NCBI GenBank assembly: GCA_026390635.1
Contig: JAPLFO010000155.1
Span: 1 to 32,595, forward strand
DNA: 32,595 nucleotides
Reading direction: 5' to 3'
DNA from: Ignavibacteriales bacterium
GTDB lineage: Bacteria; Bacteroidota; Ignavibacteria; UBA10030; UBA8401
Within the stretch, counting starts at the first letter, position 1, and every line of letters starts with the position of its first letter. This document shows, piece by piece, positions 8,123 through 17,225 of the stretch. The notes under the pieces were generated by a model. The model was not told the origin of the DNA. It ran no database searches and saw only the letters and a list, made by a program, of their open reading frames with translations. A program made the translations under genes and the position numbers.

Positions 8123-9673
8123 ATGACTCAAATGATTACCATGAATCGAATTGTCTTTTTTTTTCTAGCCGCCTGCGCCAGCGCTCTCTCCGCGCAGGTA
8201 CGTTTGCCTGCCGTCTTTTCATCCAATATGGTACTGCAGCGTAACGTGGAGATTCCGGTCTGGGGGTGGGCCTCTCCCGGCGAAGCAATCAGCGTCTCCT
8301 TCAACGGCACAATTGTCCGGGCAATCACCGATACGGGCGGTATATGGACCGTCTCGTTGGCGCCGATGAAGGAGGGTGGTCCGTACGAACTTCTCGTTCG
8401 AGGTTCCAATGAAATACGGCTGAAAAATGTGATGGTCGGGGTAGTCTGGTTCTGTTCGGGACAATCGAATATGGAATTGTCGGTGGCGAAAGCCGCAAAT
8501 GCCGAAAACGAAATCGCAGCCGCGGCGCATCCGATGATCCGCCTCTTCACGGTGAAACGTGCAGTAGCGGAGACGCCGCAAACAGATTGTAGCGGACGTT
8601 GGGATGTCTGCTCTCCAAAGACAGTTCCCGGATTCTCTGCCGCGTCATATTACTTCGGCTGCGAACTGCAGAGCAAACTCGGCATCACGGTGGGACTTAT
8701 CCATAGTTCGTATGGAGGATCGCCGATCGAAGCATGGATGACGCCGGACGCATTGAACAGTGATCCTGATTTTCTCTCAATACTCGATCGCTGGAAGAAA
8801 AGTGTCGCGGTCTATCCGGAGAAGAAAAAAGAATTCGATCTGCGGCGTTCGGAATTGTTGAATGCATGGCAGGCGGATTCCGTAAAAGCAGCGAAGGAGG
8901 GAAGTGCCCCGCCGCCACGTCCGCAGGAGCCGCTGGGTCCCGGCAGCAAATCGACACCCTCCGGTCTGTATCATGCGATGGTTGCACCGGTCCTGCCGTT
9001 TGCGGTGGAAGGAATTCTTTGGTACCAAGGTGAATCGAATGTGTCGCGTCCCTATCTTTACCGCAAACTCTTCCCGGCTCTCATTCAGGACTGGAGAAAA
9101 CTCTGGAAGAAGGAACTGCCGTTCTACTATGTGCAGCTGCCGAATCTGAAACGCGCGCCGGAGCCGTCGCGCAGCGGATGGGCGGAACTGCGTGAGGCGC
9201 AATTGATGACGCTTGCACTGCCAAAAACAGGTATGGCGGTGACGATCGATATTGGTGACCCGATGAACCTTCATCCCGGTAACAAACAGGATGTCGGCCT
9301 CCGTCTTGCCGGTATAGCGGAAGCCTTGACGTATGCATTGCCCGTCGGTTACTGCGGCCCGCTCTACCGGTCTGCCCGTGTGGACGGCGCATCGATGCGG
9401 ATCTCCTTCGATTACGCAGAAAAGCTCCGGGCGGCGGACGGAAAACCGCTGACTGGATTCATGATCGCCGGCAGCGATCAACTCTTTGTGAGCGCGGATG
9501 CACGTATCGATGGCAGCAGTGTGATCGTGTCGAGTGCGTCGATCGCGCAGCCGGCCTCCGTGCGGTACGCATGGGGGGACAATCCATCCTGTAATCTGAC
9601 GAATGACACAGGCATTCCGGCGTCGCCGTTCCGGACCGATGACTGGCGGGAACCAGTGCTGGACAAGAAATAG
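8123..9673 (+). CDS. Secreted sialate O-acetylesterase-like carbohydrate esterase (SGNH fold)
   Basis: This protein of about 516 residues has an N-terminal signal peptide (FFFLAACASALSA). A beta-sandwich start (VFSSNMVLQRN, VWGWASPGE) is followed by an SGNH hydrolase domain. Block I is CSGQSNMEL with nucleophile S115, then YYFGCELQ, LIHSSYGGSPIEAW, ILWYQGESN and the D-x-GD...LHPGNK block with catalytic H384. The family removes O-acetyl groups from sugars, including sialate, xylan and other acidic polymers. Beside alginate lyases the likely job is deacetylating acetylated mannuronate; this is inference. Three in-frame ATGs (8123, 8132, 8141) give workable signal peptides and none has a clear Shine-Dalgarno, so the start is uncertain. 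It is followed one base later by the PL6 gene, implying an operon. Confidence 0.85.
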   Translation: MTQMITMNRIVFFFLAACASALSAQVRLPAVFSSNMVLQRNVEIPVWGWASPGEAISVSFNGTIVRAITDTGGIWTVSLAPMKEGGPYELLVRGSNEIRLKNVMVGVVWFCSGQSNMELSVAKAANAENEIAAAAHPMIRLFTVKRAVAETPQTDCSGRWDVCSPKTVPGFSAASYYFGCELQSKLGITVGLIHSSYGGSPIEAWMTPDALNSDPDFLSILDRWKKSVAVYPEKKKEFDLRRSELLNAWQADSVKAAKEGSAPPPRPQEPLGPGSKSTPSGLYHAMVAPVLPFAVEGILWYQGESNVSRPYLYRKLFPALIQDWRKLWKKELPFYYVQLPNLKRAPEPSRSGWAELREAQLMTLALPKTGMAVTIDIGDPMNLHPGNKQDVGLRLAGIAEALTYALPVGYCGPLYRSARVDGASMRISFDYAEKLRAADGKPLTGFMIAGSDQLFVSADARIDGSSVIVSSASIAQPASVRYAWGDNPSCNLTNDTGIPASPFRTDDWREPVLDKK

Positions 9674-9674
9674 A

Positions 9675-10994
9675 ATGAGACTGTGCTCCGCAATACTGCT
9701 CCTGCTTGCTGCTGTGCCGGTCTCTGCCGGACTTTGGAAGGCGGACAATGCTGATCAGATCAAGACGATCGCAAAGGAGTTGCAGCCCGGCGATACGTTG
9801 GTGCTGGCTGACGGCGAATGGAACGATGCCGTCGTCGCGATCCATGCCGAGGGGACGGAAACACAGCCCATCCTTGTTTCAGCGCAGACGCCGGGGAACG
9901 TGATATTCACCGGCAGTTCAACATTTTCCATTTCCGGTTCCTGGATCACGGTCCGGGGTATGCAGTTCACCGGCGGAGCGATCAAAGAGGGATCGGTGGT
10001 CGCTTTCCGTACGTCGTCCTCCCGGTTCGCGTCGCATTGCCGTCTGACAGAATGCTCCATCATCGACTATAACCCTGCAGACAAATATCTGGACTATAAG
10101 TGGGTCTGCCTCTACGGCAGGAACAATCGTGTGGATCATTGTACGTTCATCGGGAAGAGACATCAGGGAACACTTCTTGTGATTTGGCCGGACGGTGAAC
10201 CGAACTACCACCGGATCGATCACAATTATTTCGGACCCCGGCCGGAGCATGGAAGGAACGGCGCGGAGATCATTCGTGTGGGAACGAGCGATGTGTCCAT
10301 GAGTACGTCGCGCAGCCTTGTGGAGTATAATGTTTTTGAGAAGTGTAACGGAGAAATGGAGATCATCTCCAACAAATCCTGTGAGAATGTGTACCGCTAC
10401 AATACATTTCTTGCCTCTGCAGGGACGTTGACACTGCGGCACGGCAATCGCTGCGACGTGTACGGCAACTGGTTCTTCGGCAATCGGGCAAAGAACACAG
10501 GCGGTGTTCGCATCATCGGCGAGGATCACAAAGTATACGACAATTGGTTCCAGGACCTCAATGGCGGCGACCGTTTCGCGCCGCTGGTCGTCATGGATGG
10601 TGTGAAGGATACACCGCTCAACGGGTACTATCAGGTGAAGAATGCACTCGTCCGGTGCAATATCTTCGTGGATTGCAGTTGGGGCATCATCATCGGGGCT
10701 AGGAATACCGACTACTCCGGTTTCGTCCCGGCCGATACAATCAGGATCACGGAGAATTCCTTCTTCCGCACTCGAAGTCCGCTGACGATCATCACGAAGC
10801 CTCTGGCGGCCTTTTATGCTGCCAACACGGTGTCTGAAGGTACTGTTCCGGATGTTCCGGGATTCGCTTCGGTGTCCGATGAAGTTCCGCAGGCAACTCT
10901 TCTTCTGCAGCGGCTGCGGGATGATGGAAAGATTCCGACCGAAATACTTCCGGTGGACCGCAGCACAGTCGGTGCTTCATGGAGCAGAAAATGA
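9675..10994 (+). CDS. PL6 family alginate lyase (short, periplasmic form)
   Basis: This 439-residue protein is a signal peptide (about 1-18, ending PVSA) plus one parallel beta-helix domain of the PL6/chondroitinase B type. The calcium-binding acidic pair E227-M-E229, the catalytic base N233-K234-S and the acid-side R255 in L-R255-H-G-N-R259 are all present. The repeated N-x-F/W-x rungs (YNVFEKC, YNTFLAS, YGNWFFG, YDNWFQD) are typical of the helix. PL6 enzymes cleave alginate by beta-elimination, with exo or endo modes depending on the member. There is no T9SS domain or second toroid, so periplasmic action on oligomers is likely. ATG 9675 follows the esterase stop by one base. The stop overlaps the next PL6 gene by four bases (ATGA), so the two lyases are coupled. 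Confidence 0.92.
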   Translation: MRLCSAILLLLAAVPVSAGLWKADNADQIKTIAKELQPGDTLVLADGEWNDAVVAIHAEGTETQPILVSAQTPGNVIFTGSSTFSISGSWITVRGMQFTGGAIKEGSVVAFRTSSSRFASHCRLTECSIIDYNPADKYLDYKWVCLYGRNNRVDHCTFIGKRHQGTLLVIWPDGEPNYHRIDHNYFGPRPEHGRNGAEIIRVGTSDVSMSTSRSLVEYNVFEKCNGEMEIISNKSCENVYRYNTFLASAGTLTLRHGNRCDVYGNWFFGNRAKNTGGVRIIGEDHKVYDNWFQDLNGGDRFAPLVVMDGVKDTPLNGYYQVKNALVRCNIFVDCSWGIIIGARNTDYSGFVPADTIRITENSFFRTRSPLTIITKPLAAFYAANTVSEGTVPDVPGFASVSDEVPQATLLLQRLRDDGKIPTEILPVDRSTVGASWSRK

Positions 10995-13900
10995 ATTATC
11001 GCACTTCCATGAAGCCGTTGTTCTCGGTGATGGTCTTGTGGGTGATTGCCGGCGGGACTCTGTTTGCAGCGGCAGATTCCGTCGTCGTGCGCACATCGTT
11101 TGAAGGCAGCGATCTTCCGGCCTACAGCGTCGGCTCGGTGGCCGGACAGAATAACTGGAGCATCGCCGGCGGCGAAGGAAAGATTGTCGCCGATCCCGCC
11201 GCAGCACATGCGGGAGCCAATGGATTGAAGATGGTGACCGCATCGGCGCTGGGTGTTCTGTATACGCCGTTCAGCGGTACGGTGCAGGGACCGGGCGGCA
11301 TTCTCTATTTTGATTGCTATATCAAAATTGCTGCTTCATCGGGAAAAGAATTCACGATGAATGTGAACGATCTTTTCGGCGGCAGCCAGAAACGCGCAGC
11401 GGTAGTAGATTTCTCAGTGCCGGTCAGCGGAACCGGAAGTATTCGCATCTACAATGGCGGATCAAAAGTTGTAATTGCACCCTATGCCATCGGAACCTGG
11501 TATCGTATCAGCGGAAAGCTGAATTTCAACGATTCTATCTATCAAGTTTGTGTCAATGCCGGGACGGCGGTGACTGCACAATTTCGCGAACCCTATTATG
11601 CCAAAGGGAGCGGCTCTCGACCAGCCGGGACGAAGGAATTTCATCAGATTCTTTTCAATCTCGGAGCAGATGACAATACAGGAACAGTGGATGCTGCGGT
11701 GGATGAGTTATACGTCGGTTCCGCAATACCCCAGGGCGTAACATTCGGAGCTGTCGTCGTCAAATACAAAGTAAGCGTAATGCAGCCTGACGTCGGAACA
11801 ATCACCCTCGCGCCTTCCGGTTCTAGCTTCGATGCGGGAACGACAGTCAGGGCAACGCTGTCGCTTCCGGGCGGCTATAAAAATCTTGGATGGACCGGAG
11901 ATGTCTCCGGAACCGATACAATGGTGACGTTTCAGGTAGCGACGAATATGTCGATAGGTGCAACGGTCGGGGTCGATTCGACGCACCCTCCGAAAACATA
12001 CAGAGTAACTGTAACACAACCATCGTATGGCGCAATTACGTTATCATCGAATGGAGTTGCAGCAAATTCGTTCTATATGTATTCAAAAGTGACTGCAACG
12101 CTTGTCTTGCCTCCCGGCTATCGGAACAACGGCTGGCGCGGTGCATTGTCGGGAACCGAACTCGTGAAATCCTTCACGCTGCTCAGCGACACGACACTCA
12201 CCGCGGAAGTGCTTCCGCCGCTTGCGGGTTCACGGAAAACATTTTCGACGGCCTCGGCATTCAAGGCCGCAATGGCGCTGGCGGCAGCAGGAGACACATT
12301 GGAACTAACCAACGGCACATACGATGTCGGCACGATATCGCCCGATTCCGGTTCGATCTCAGGGACAGCAGAAAACCCGATCCTCATCCGGGCAGCGAAT
12401 CGCGGTGCGGTGGAACTCAACGGAAGCTCAGCCTTTGATTTAAGATTTTCCGCTTACATCACCATCGAAGGCTTCGTCTTTACCGGCTCGGCGTCCACCG
12501 CAGTCAGAACTGAGTGTTCGCATCATATCCGGATCACCCGGAATGTCTTTCGGATGACGGAGGCCGCATCGAATAAATGGATCCTGATCGGCGGGTACTA
12601 CCGCCAGCCGCTTCCGCTTAGTCATCACAACCGCATCGACCACAACCGGTTTGAGAACAAAACACAGCCCGGAAATTTCATCACCATCGACGGGTCACCC
12701 CAGACCATCAACAGTATCGATAATCCGTTCTGTGCGTCATCCCAAAACGACCGGATCGACCATAATTATTTCAAGAAGTCCGGTCCCCGGATCGACAATG
12801 GAATGGAATCGATCCGGGTCGGTTGGAGCAAATTGTCGCTGACGAGCGGATATACCGTTGTGGAGGAGAATCTCTTTGAAGACTGCGACGGCGATCCGGA
12901 GATCATCTCCGTCAAGTCCTGCGACGACACTATCCGGTTCAACACATTCCGGCGATCGTTGGGAACACTCTCACTGCGCCATGGGAACCGGAGCACGGCC
13001 TGCGGAAATTTCTTCTTTGGAGAAGGGAAGACAACTCAATACACCGATCCGGCCACCGGCAGCACGTCGACTATTGGAACGGGCGGCATCCGCTTCTACG
13101 GAGATGATCACCGTATCTACAACAATTACTTCGAAAACCTGACGGGCGATCGCTGGGATGCAGCCATTACCATTACAAACGGCGATCAGGATTATCCCAG
13201 CACCAGCCTGGACGGACATTTCCGTCCGCGGCGGGCCGTTGTTGCATTCAACACAATGGTGAACAACGCTCATAATATTCAGATCGGATATACGGGAAGC
13301 GGCTATGCTAAGCCGCCGCAGGATATTACGATCGCGAACAATCTTATCACCGGCTCGCAGTTTGAATTGGTGAAAATTCTGACGGCGCCAATCTCCACAG
13401 TGTTCAGCGGCAACATCATGTTTCCGGTATCGGGCGCGACGCTTGGCATGACGGCCGGTGCGGCCGAAGCGCGCGTTGTCGATCCACTTCTGGAACGACG
13501 GGATTCTCTCTGGCGTCTTTCCGGTGCAAGTCCCGCAATCGATGCCGCCGTAGGCATATATGAGTTCATCGATATCGATATGGATGGGCAGCTGAGACCT
13601 GGTCTTAAAGATGTCGGTGCGGACGAGCTTTCCGTCACTCCCAAAATCCATAGGCCGCTTCTGGCGCAGGATGTCGGCCCGGATGCGCCAGAGATGACGG
13701 TGACCACAGTCTCCGGAAGGGATCTACCGCCTGTGCCTTTGCCTGCAGTTCTCTTTCCGAATTATCCGAATCCGTTCAATCCATCGACCATGATTCATTT
13801 TGTGACCCCGTTTTCAGGCGTGGCGAGACTTGGTGTTTTTTCCCTGTTGGGTCAGGAAGTGGCAGTGATTTTCAATGGTCGCGTTGAGAGCGGACACTTA

Positions 13901-14005
13901 TACCGGGCTGTCTTTGATGCACGCGGATTAGCCAGTGGCCTTTATTTTGCACGCCTCGAATTCGGCGGCCGGCTCAACGCACAAAAAATGATTTTGGCAA
14001 AGTAG
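10991..14005 (+). CDS. Large multidomain PL6 alginate lyase with T9SS sorting domain
   Basis: A protein of about 1004 residues, in order: signal peptide (about 1-27); a concanavalin-like jelly-roll module (about 32-250), probably carbohydrate-binding; two divergent InlB-B-type repeats (about 256-330 and 335-405, each with a [F/Y]-x-V-x-V-x-Q-P start and a GW-G core); a PL6 beta-helix (about 415-885); a linker; and a T9SS type A tail (about 917-1004, NYPNPFNPST at 924-933). Catalytic K642 (SVKS) and R663 (L-R-H-G-N-R667) keep the same 21-residue spacing as in the short PL6 upstream. The acidic pair is D635-P-E637. It should act at the cell surface or outside, making oligomers for the periplasmic lyases. 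ATG 10991 overlaps the previous stop (ATGA) and has GGAG seven bases upstream, better than ATG 10979. Confidence 0.92.
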   Translation: MNYRTSMKPLFSVMVLWVIAGGTLFAAADSVVVRTSFEGSDLPAYSVGSVAGQNNWSIAGGEGKIVADPAAAHAGANGLKMVTASALGVLYTPFSGTVQGPGGILYFDCYIKIAASSGKEFTMNVNDLFGGSQKRAAVVDFSVPVSGTGSIRIYNGGSKVVIAPYAIGTWYRISGKLNFNDSIYQVCVNAGTAVTAQFREPYYAKGSGSRPAGTKEFHQILFNLGADDNTGTVDAAVDELYVGSAIPQGVTFGAVVVKYKVSVMQPDVGTITLAPSGSSFDAGTTVRATLSLPGGYKNLGWTGDVSGTDTMVTFQVATNMSIGATVGVDSTHPPKTYRVTVTQPSYGAITLSSNGVAANSFYMYSKVTATLVLPPGYRNNGWRGALSGTELVKSFTLLSDTTLTAEVLPPLAGSRKTFSTASAFKAAMALAAAGDTLELTNGTYDVGTISPDSGSISGTAENPILIRAANRGAVELNGSSAFDLRFSAYITIEGFVFTGSASTAVRTECSHHIRITRNVFRMTEAASNKWILIGGYYRQPLPLSHHNRIDHNRFENKTQPGNFITIDGSPQTINSIDNPFCASSQNDRIDHNYFKKSGPRIDNGMESIRVGWSKLSLTSGYTVVEENLFEDCDGDPEIISVKSCDDTIRFNTFRRSLGTLSLRHGNRSTACGNFFFGEGKTTQYTDPATGSTSTIGTGGIRFYGDDHRIYNNYFENLTGDRWDAAITITNGDQDYPSTSLDGHFRPRRAVVAFNTMVNNAHNIQIGYTGSGYAKPPQDITIANNLITGSQFELVKILTAPISTVFSGNIMFPVSGATLGMTAGAAEARVVDPLLERRDSLWRLSGASPAIDAAVGIYEFIDIDMDGQLRPGLKDVGADELSVTPKIHRPLLAQDVGPDAPEMTVTTVSGRDLPPVPLPAVLFPNYPNPFNPSTMIHFVTPFSGVARLGVFSLLGQEVAVIFNGRVESGHLYRAVFDARGLASGLYFARLEFGGRLNAQKMILAK

Positions 14006-14020
14006 AGCCAATACGGAGAA

Positions 14021-15220
14021 ATGTATCAAACAATGAAGAGTCCGATCCAGTTGATGCTATTATTCCTGATTGTGGTTCCCGTACTGTTTGCGCAGCGTCC
14101 GAATCTTTCACTGATCAACGTCCGTCGCCTGGAGCTGGCCCGGGACTCCTACCGTGCGGGAAGCGCCGATGTCACTCCAATCGTTGAAGCGCTCACGCGC
14201 AATGCGGACAAAACACTGCGGTTGGAACCTGTCACTGTGATGATGAAACGCCAGATTCCCCCGAGCGGCGATAAGCATGACTATATGAGTCTTGCGCCGT
14301 ACTGGTGGCCGGATCCGAAGAGCAAAGACGGCCTGCCGTATATCCGCCGTGACGGCGAGACCAATCCGGAGCGGGAAGAGTATAGTGATCGGGCAAATTT
14401 CGGAAAGATGCAGTCATCGGTCTTCACTCTTTGTCTCGCATACTACTTTACCAGTCGGGAGAAATATGCTGCCGGTGCAGATAAATGGATAACGGCCTGG
14501 TTTCTCGACCCTGCGACCAGAATGAACCCGAACATGAATTTCGCCGAAGCAGTTCGCGGCCGTAACGACGGTCGGGGTTCCGGCATTATCGAGATCCACA
14601 TGCTTTCCAATATGCTGGACGGAGTCCTGCTGCTGAAAGGCGCCCCTGGGTGGCCAGCAGAACGGCAAAAGGCGATGAGCGAATGGTGCCGGGTATATTA
14701 TGACTGGCTAACGACGAGCAAGCAGGGATTGGACGAACAGAATGCACCCAACAATCACGGTTCATGGTATGATGTCCAGCGCGTGTCGCTGGCATCGTTT
14801 CTCGGCATGAAGGACACTGTCATCCGCATCCTCAAAGAAAGCCGACACCGAAGAATTGCCTCGCAGATAGAACCCGATGGACGGCAGCCGAAGGAACTGG
14901 AGCGTACGCGTGCGATGGGTTATTCGACATTCAATCTGCAGGCGCTTACCTTCTTGGCAATAGCTGGAAGCAATAACGGGGTTGATCTCTGGAATATTTC
15001 CTTGGAAGGACGCAGCATCAAAAAGGCGATCGATTGGATGCTTCCATTCTATCTTGGAGAGAAACGATGGGAATACAAGCAGATCAGCGAGTTCAAGTCA
15101 CAGGAAGCATTTGAAGTATTGATTCGTGCCGGTGCCTATCTCGGAAAAGAATACTATGATGCGGCGATGTCGGTAGCACCGAAGGATCGCGAAAAGAACC
15201 AAACATTCTTGATGTATTAA
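14021..15220 (+). CDS. Alginate-lyase superfamily enzyme (PL5/PL38 type)
   Basis: This 399-residue protein has a signal peptide (about 1-25, ending VLFA-Q) and an (alpha/alpha) toroid of the Alginate_lyase Pfam type. It has the family block YMSLAPYWWPDP, an N244-N245-H246-G-S-W-Y motif, and E294-R295-T-R297-AMG-Y301 with FNLQAL. The Asn/His pair and the Arg/Tyr group match the catalytic positions of the superfamily. PL5 members cut mannuronan; PL38 members include endo-glucuronan lyases. The NNHGSW form looks closer to PL38 than to classical AlgL. There is no T9SS tail, so it is probably periplasmic. GGAGA stands only two or three bases before ATG 14021, and ATG 14033 is an alternative. It lies 15 bases after the large PL6 gene, probably as the last gene of that lyase operon. 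Confidence 0.87.
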   Translation: MYQTMKSPIQLMLLFLIVVPVLFAQRPNLSLINVRRLELARDSYRAGSADVTPIVEALTRNADKTLRLEPVTVMMKRQIPPSGDKHDYMSLAPYWWPDPKSKDGLPYIRRDGETNPEREEYSDRANFGKMQSSVFTLCLAYYFTSREKYAAGADKWITAWFLDPATRMNPNMNFAEAVRGRNDGRGSGIIEIHMLSNMLDGVLLLKGAPGWPAERQKAMSEWCRVYYDWLTTSKQGLDEQNAPNNHGSWYDVQRVSLASFLGMKDTVIRILKESRHRRIASQIEPDGRQPKELERTRAMGYSTFNLQALTFLAIAGSNNGVDLWNISLEGRSIKKAIDWMLPFYLGEKRWEYKQISEFKSQEAFEVLIRAGAYLGKEYYDAAMSVAPKDREKNQTFLMY

Positions 15221-15334
15221 GACGAAACAAATCTCCATGTAATTAATGCCCTCAAGGGCGAACCTGTCTTCATAAAAAGGGCATACGTCAGCGACAATTT
15301 ACCAGTATCACATCTAACAAATATCAGGGCCGAT

Positions 15335-15994
15335 ATGATTAAAGAAGATGTTCTTGAAAGAATTGCCGAAAGCGGTGTCGTCGCCGTCATTCGAATGAAG
15401 GACACGCCGCGCCTGCAGAAAGTCATCGAAGCCGTCCGCAACGGCGGCGTGAAAGCAATCGAGATTACAATGACTCTCCCGAATGCGGTCGAGGTGATAC
15501 GATCGATGGCGGCGTCGAAACCGGATGATGTTGTGCTGGGCGCGGGGACAGTAACCGATGTTGAAACGGCGCGCGCTGTAATTGACGCGGGAGCACAGTT
15601 TGTTGTGGGACCGATTCTCAATCTCGACATCATCCGGCTCTGCAAAGAAAGGGAAATTGCCTGTATGCCCGGCTGCTATACGCCGACAGAAATATTTGCC
15701 GCGTGGCAGGCGGGAGCCGATATTGTAAAAGTGTTCCCGGCCACGTCACTCGGTCCGAAATATCTAAAGGATATCGCCGGTCCATTCCCACTGATCCGCA
15801 TGATGCCCACAGGCGGCGTGACGGTGGAGAATGTCGGCGAGTGGATTGCCGCGGGTGCCGTCGCCGCAGGTATCGGAAGTGATCTCTTGGACAAGAAAGC
15901 CATCGACGAAGGCCGCTATGAAGTGTTGACGGAGCGGGCTGCGAGAATGACAGAGAACGTTCGGATCGCAAAATCGAAGTTGAGATCAGCGTAA
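15335..15994 (+). CDS. eda: KDPG/KHG aldolase
   Basis: This 219-residue class I aldolase is a complete TIM barrel of normal length. E43 in IEITMT is the catalytic base position, GAGTV starts the phosphate/substrate loop, PGCYTPTE is the usual loop, and K132 in DIVKVFPA is the Schiff-base lysine. MPTGGV and GIGSDL bind phosphate. It splits 2-keto-3-deoxy-6-phosphogluconate into pyruvate and glyceraldehyde-3-phosphate, the last step of uronate catabolism. The next gene encodes the kinase that would make its substrate. It is separated from the lyase operon by 114 bases, so it may have its own promoter. Confidence 0.95.
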   Translation: MIKEDVLERIAESGVVAVIRMKDTPRLQKVIEAVRNGGVKAIEITMTLPNAVEVIRSMAASKPDDVVLGAGTVTDVETARAVIDAGAQFVVGPILNLDIIRLCKEREIACMPGCYTPTEIFAAWQAGADIVKVFPATSLGPKYLKDIAGPFPLIRMMPTGGVTVENVGEWIAAGAVAAGIGSDLLDKKAIDEGRYEVLTERAARMTENVRIAKSKLRSA

Positions 15995-16020
15995 TCTGAT
16001 CCTGTGTAGATCCTCAGTGT

Positions 16021-16033
16021 TTTGTGGAACAAA
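16021..16033. promoter_or_regulatory. FadR/GntR-type operator candidate upstream of the kinase gene
   Basis: TTTGT-GGA-ACAAA is a perfect dyad that fits the TTGT-N3-ACAA form bound by FadR-type GntR regulators. It lies 55 bases before the kinase start, inside the 94-base gap after eda. It shares the TGT-N3-ACA core with the dyad in front of the GntR gene at 1614-1624. Regulation by that protein is inferred. Confidence 0.45.
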
Positions 16034-16088
16034 TGCCTTTTGCTTCGAGGTGTTCCGTTTGACAATTCAATTTCCTTCTGAAAGGACC

Positions 16089-17183
16089 ATGAAACCTATG
16101 CCGCTCTCAATAAAAAAAGGAGACCAAACCGCCTTCGACGTGATGTCGTTGGGCGAATGCATGATCCGTCTCAGTCCTCCGGGCCATCAGCGTATCGAAC
16201 TCACGCCTGTTTTTGAAGCATATGCCGGCGGCGGCGAGTACAATGTCACTTATGCGCTCGCCCGCTATGGTATGCGGACGTCATTCATTTCAAAACTTGT
16301 TGATAATCCCCTCGGCCAATTCATCAAGAACCACGCGCGTGCCAGTGGCATGGATGTGAGTGAAATCGTGTGGGTGCCGTTCGACGGTTCCGGCCGGACA
16401 GACCGCATCGGTTTGAATTTCACCGAAGTCGGTATCGGCGTGCGGGCCAGTGTCACGCTCTACGATCGCGGCAACACGGCTGTCTCTCATATGAAGCGAG
16501 GGGACGTGGATTGGAACCGCATCCTCAAAGAACGCGGCGTACGGTGGTTCCACACCGGAGGCATCTTCACCGCGCTGAGCGATTCCTGTGCGGAGGTCGC
16601 GCTCGAATCCATGAAGGCAGCGCACGACGCAGGAACTATTGTCAGCTACGATCTCAATTTCCGTAGCAAACTGTGGTCCAGCAAAAAGGCGATTGAGATA
16701 ACGAAGAAACTCGTTCCATACATCGACGTCCTGATCGGGAATGAAGAAGATTTCCAAAAAGTACTCGGCTTCGAGGTCGAAGGCACGGACGAAAATTTGA
16801 ACTCCCTTCCGATTGAAGGATATAAGAAGATGGTGGAGAAGGTTGTGAAGACCTATCCTCATATTCGCGCGGTCGGGACAACCCTGCGGGAAGTTGTCTC
16901 CGGCCTGGTGAATAACTGGTCGGCGATCATGTACTATGACGGCGTTTTTTATGAATCAAAAAAATATTCCGGACTTGAAATCGAAGACCGCGTGGGCGGA
17001 GGGGACGGATTTTGCTCCGGCTTTGTGTATGGACTGCTCCATGACATGACGCCGCAGGAGTGCATCGAAATGGGTGCTGCTCACGGAGCGCTTCTTCAGT
17101 CAACCCGCGGCGATACGAGCATGGTGACGATGGAAGAGATCCGGCACGTCATGGGCGGCGGCGGCGCGCGCATCAAGCGATAA
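16089..17183 (+). CDS. kdgK: 2-keto-3-deoxygluconate kinase (PfkB family)
   Basis: This is a PfkB-type sugar kinase of about 364 residues. The N-terminal motif is FDVMSLGECMIRL, AGGGEYNVTYALARYG is the sugar-binding glycine-rich stretch, and the C-terminal signature VGGGDGFCSGFVYGLL contains catalytic D306. IGNEED lies between them. KDG kinases of this family phosphorylate KDG to KDPG with ATP in the cytoplasm, and the neighbouring aldolase uses KDPG. At about 364 residues it is slightly longer than E. coli KdgK (about 309) because of inserts around 130-150 and 245-265. The frame is open from 16017, but AAAGGA (16081-16086) supports ATG 16089, or ATG 16098 with a longer gap. The substrate is inferred mainly from context. 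Confidence 0.87.
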   Translation: MKPMPLSIKKGDQTAFDVMSLGECMIRLSPPGHQRIELTPVFEAYAGGGEYNVTYALARYGMRTSFISKLVDNPLGQFIKNHARASGMDVSEIVWVPFDGSGRTDRIGLNFTEVGIGVRASVTLYDRGNTAVSHMKRGDVDWNRILKERGVRWFHTGGIFTALSDSCAEVALESMKAAHDAGTIVSYDLNFRSKLWSSKKAIEITKKLVPYIDVLIGNEEDFQKVLGFEVEGTDENLNSLPIEGYKKMVEKVVKTYPHIRAVGTTLREVVSGLVNNWSAIMYYDGVFYESKKYSGLEIEDRVGGGDGFCSGFVYGLLHDMTPQECIEMGAAHGALLQSTRGDTSMVTMEEIRHVMGGGGARIKR

Positions 17184-17225
17184 CAGGCTGCGGTATAGAT
17201 TGCACCAAGATCAGAAGGTCGCTAC

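Noticed and set aside
8777-9748. Minus-strand open frame of 323 residues opposite the esterase
   Set aside because: It is antisense to a strongly supported SGNH esterase; its composition (Arg/His/Cys-rich) indicates a GC-driven spurious frame.
15248-15259. GCCC-TCAA-GGGC mini-hairpin after the PL5/PL38 gene as a terminator
   Set aside because: The stem has only four to five pairs and no T run follows, so it is too weak to call.
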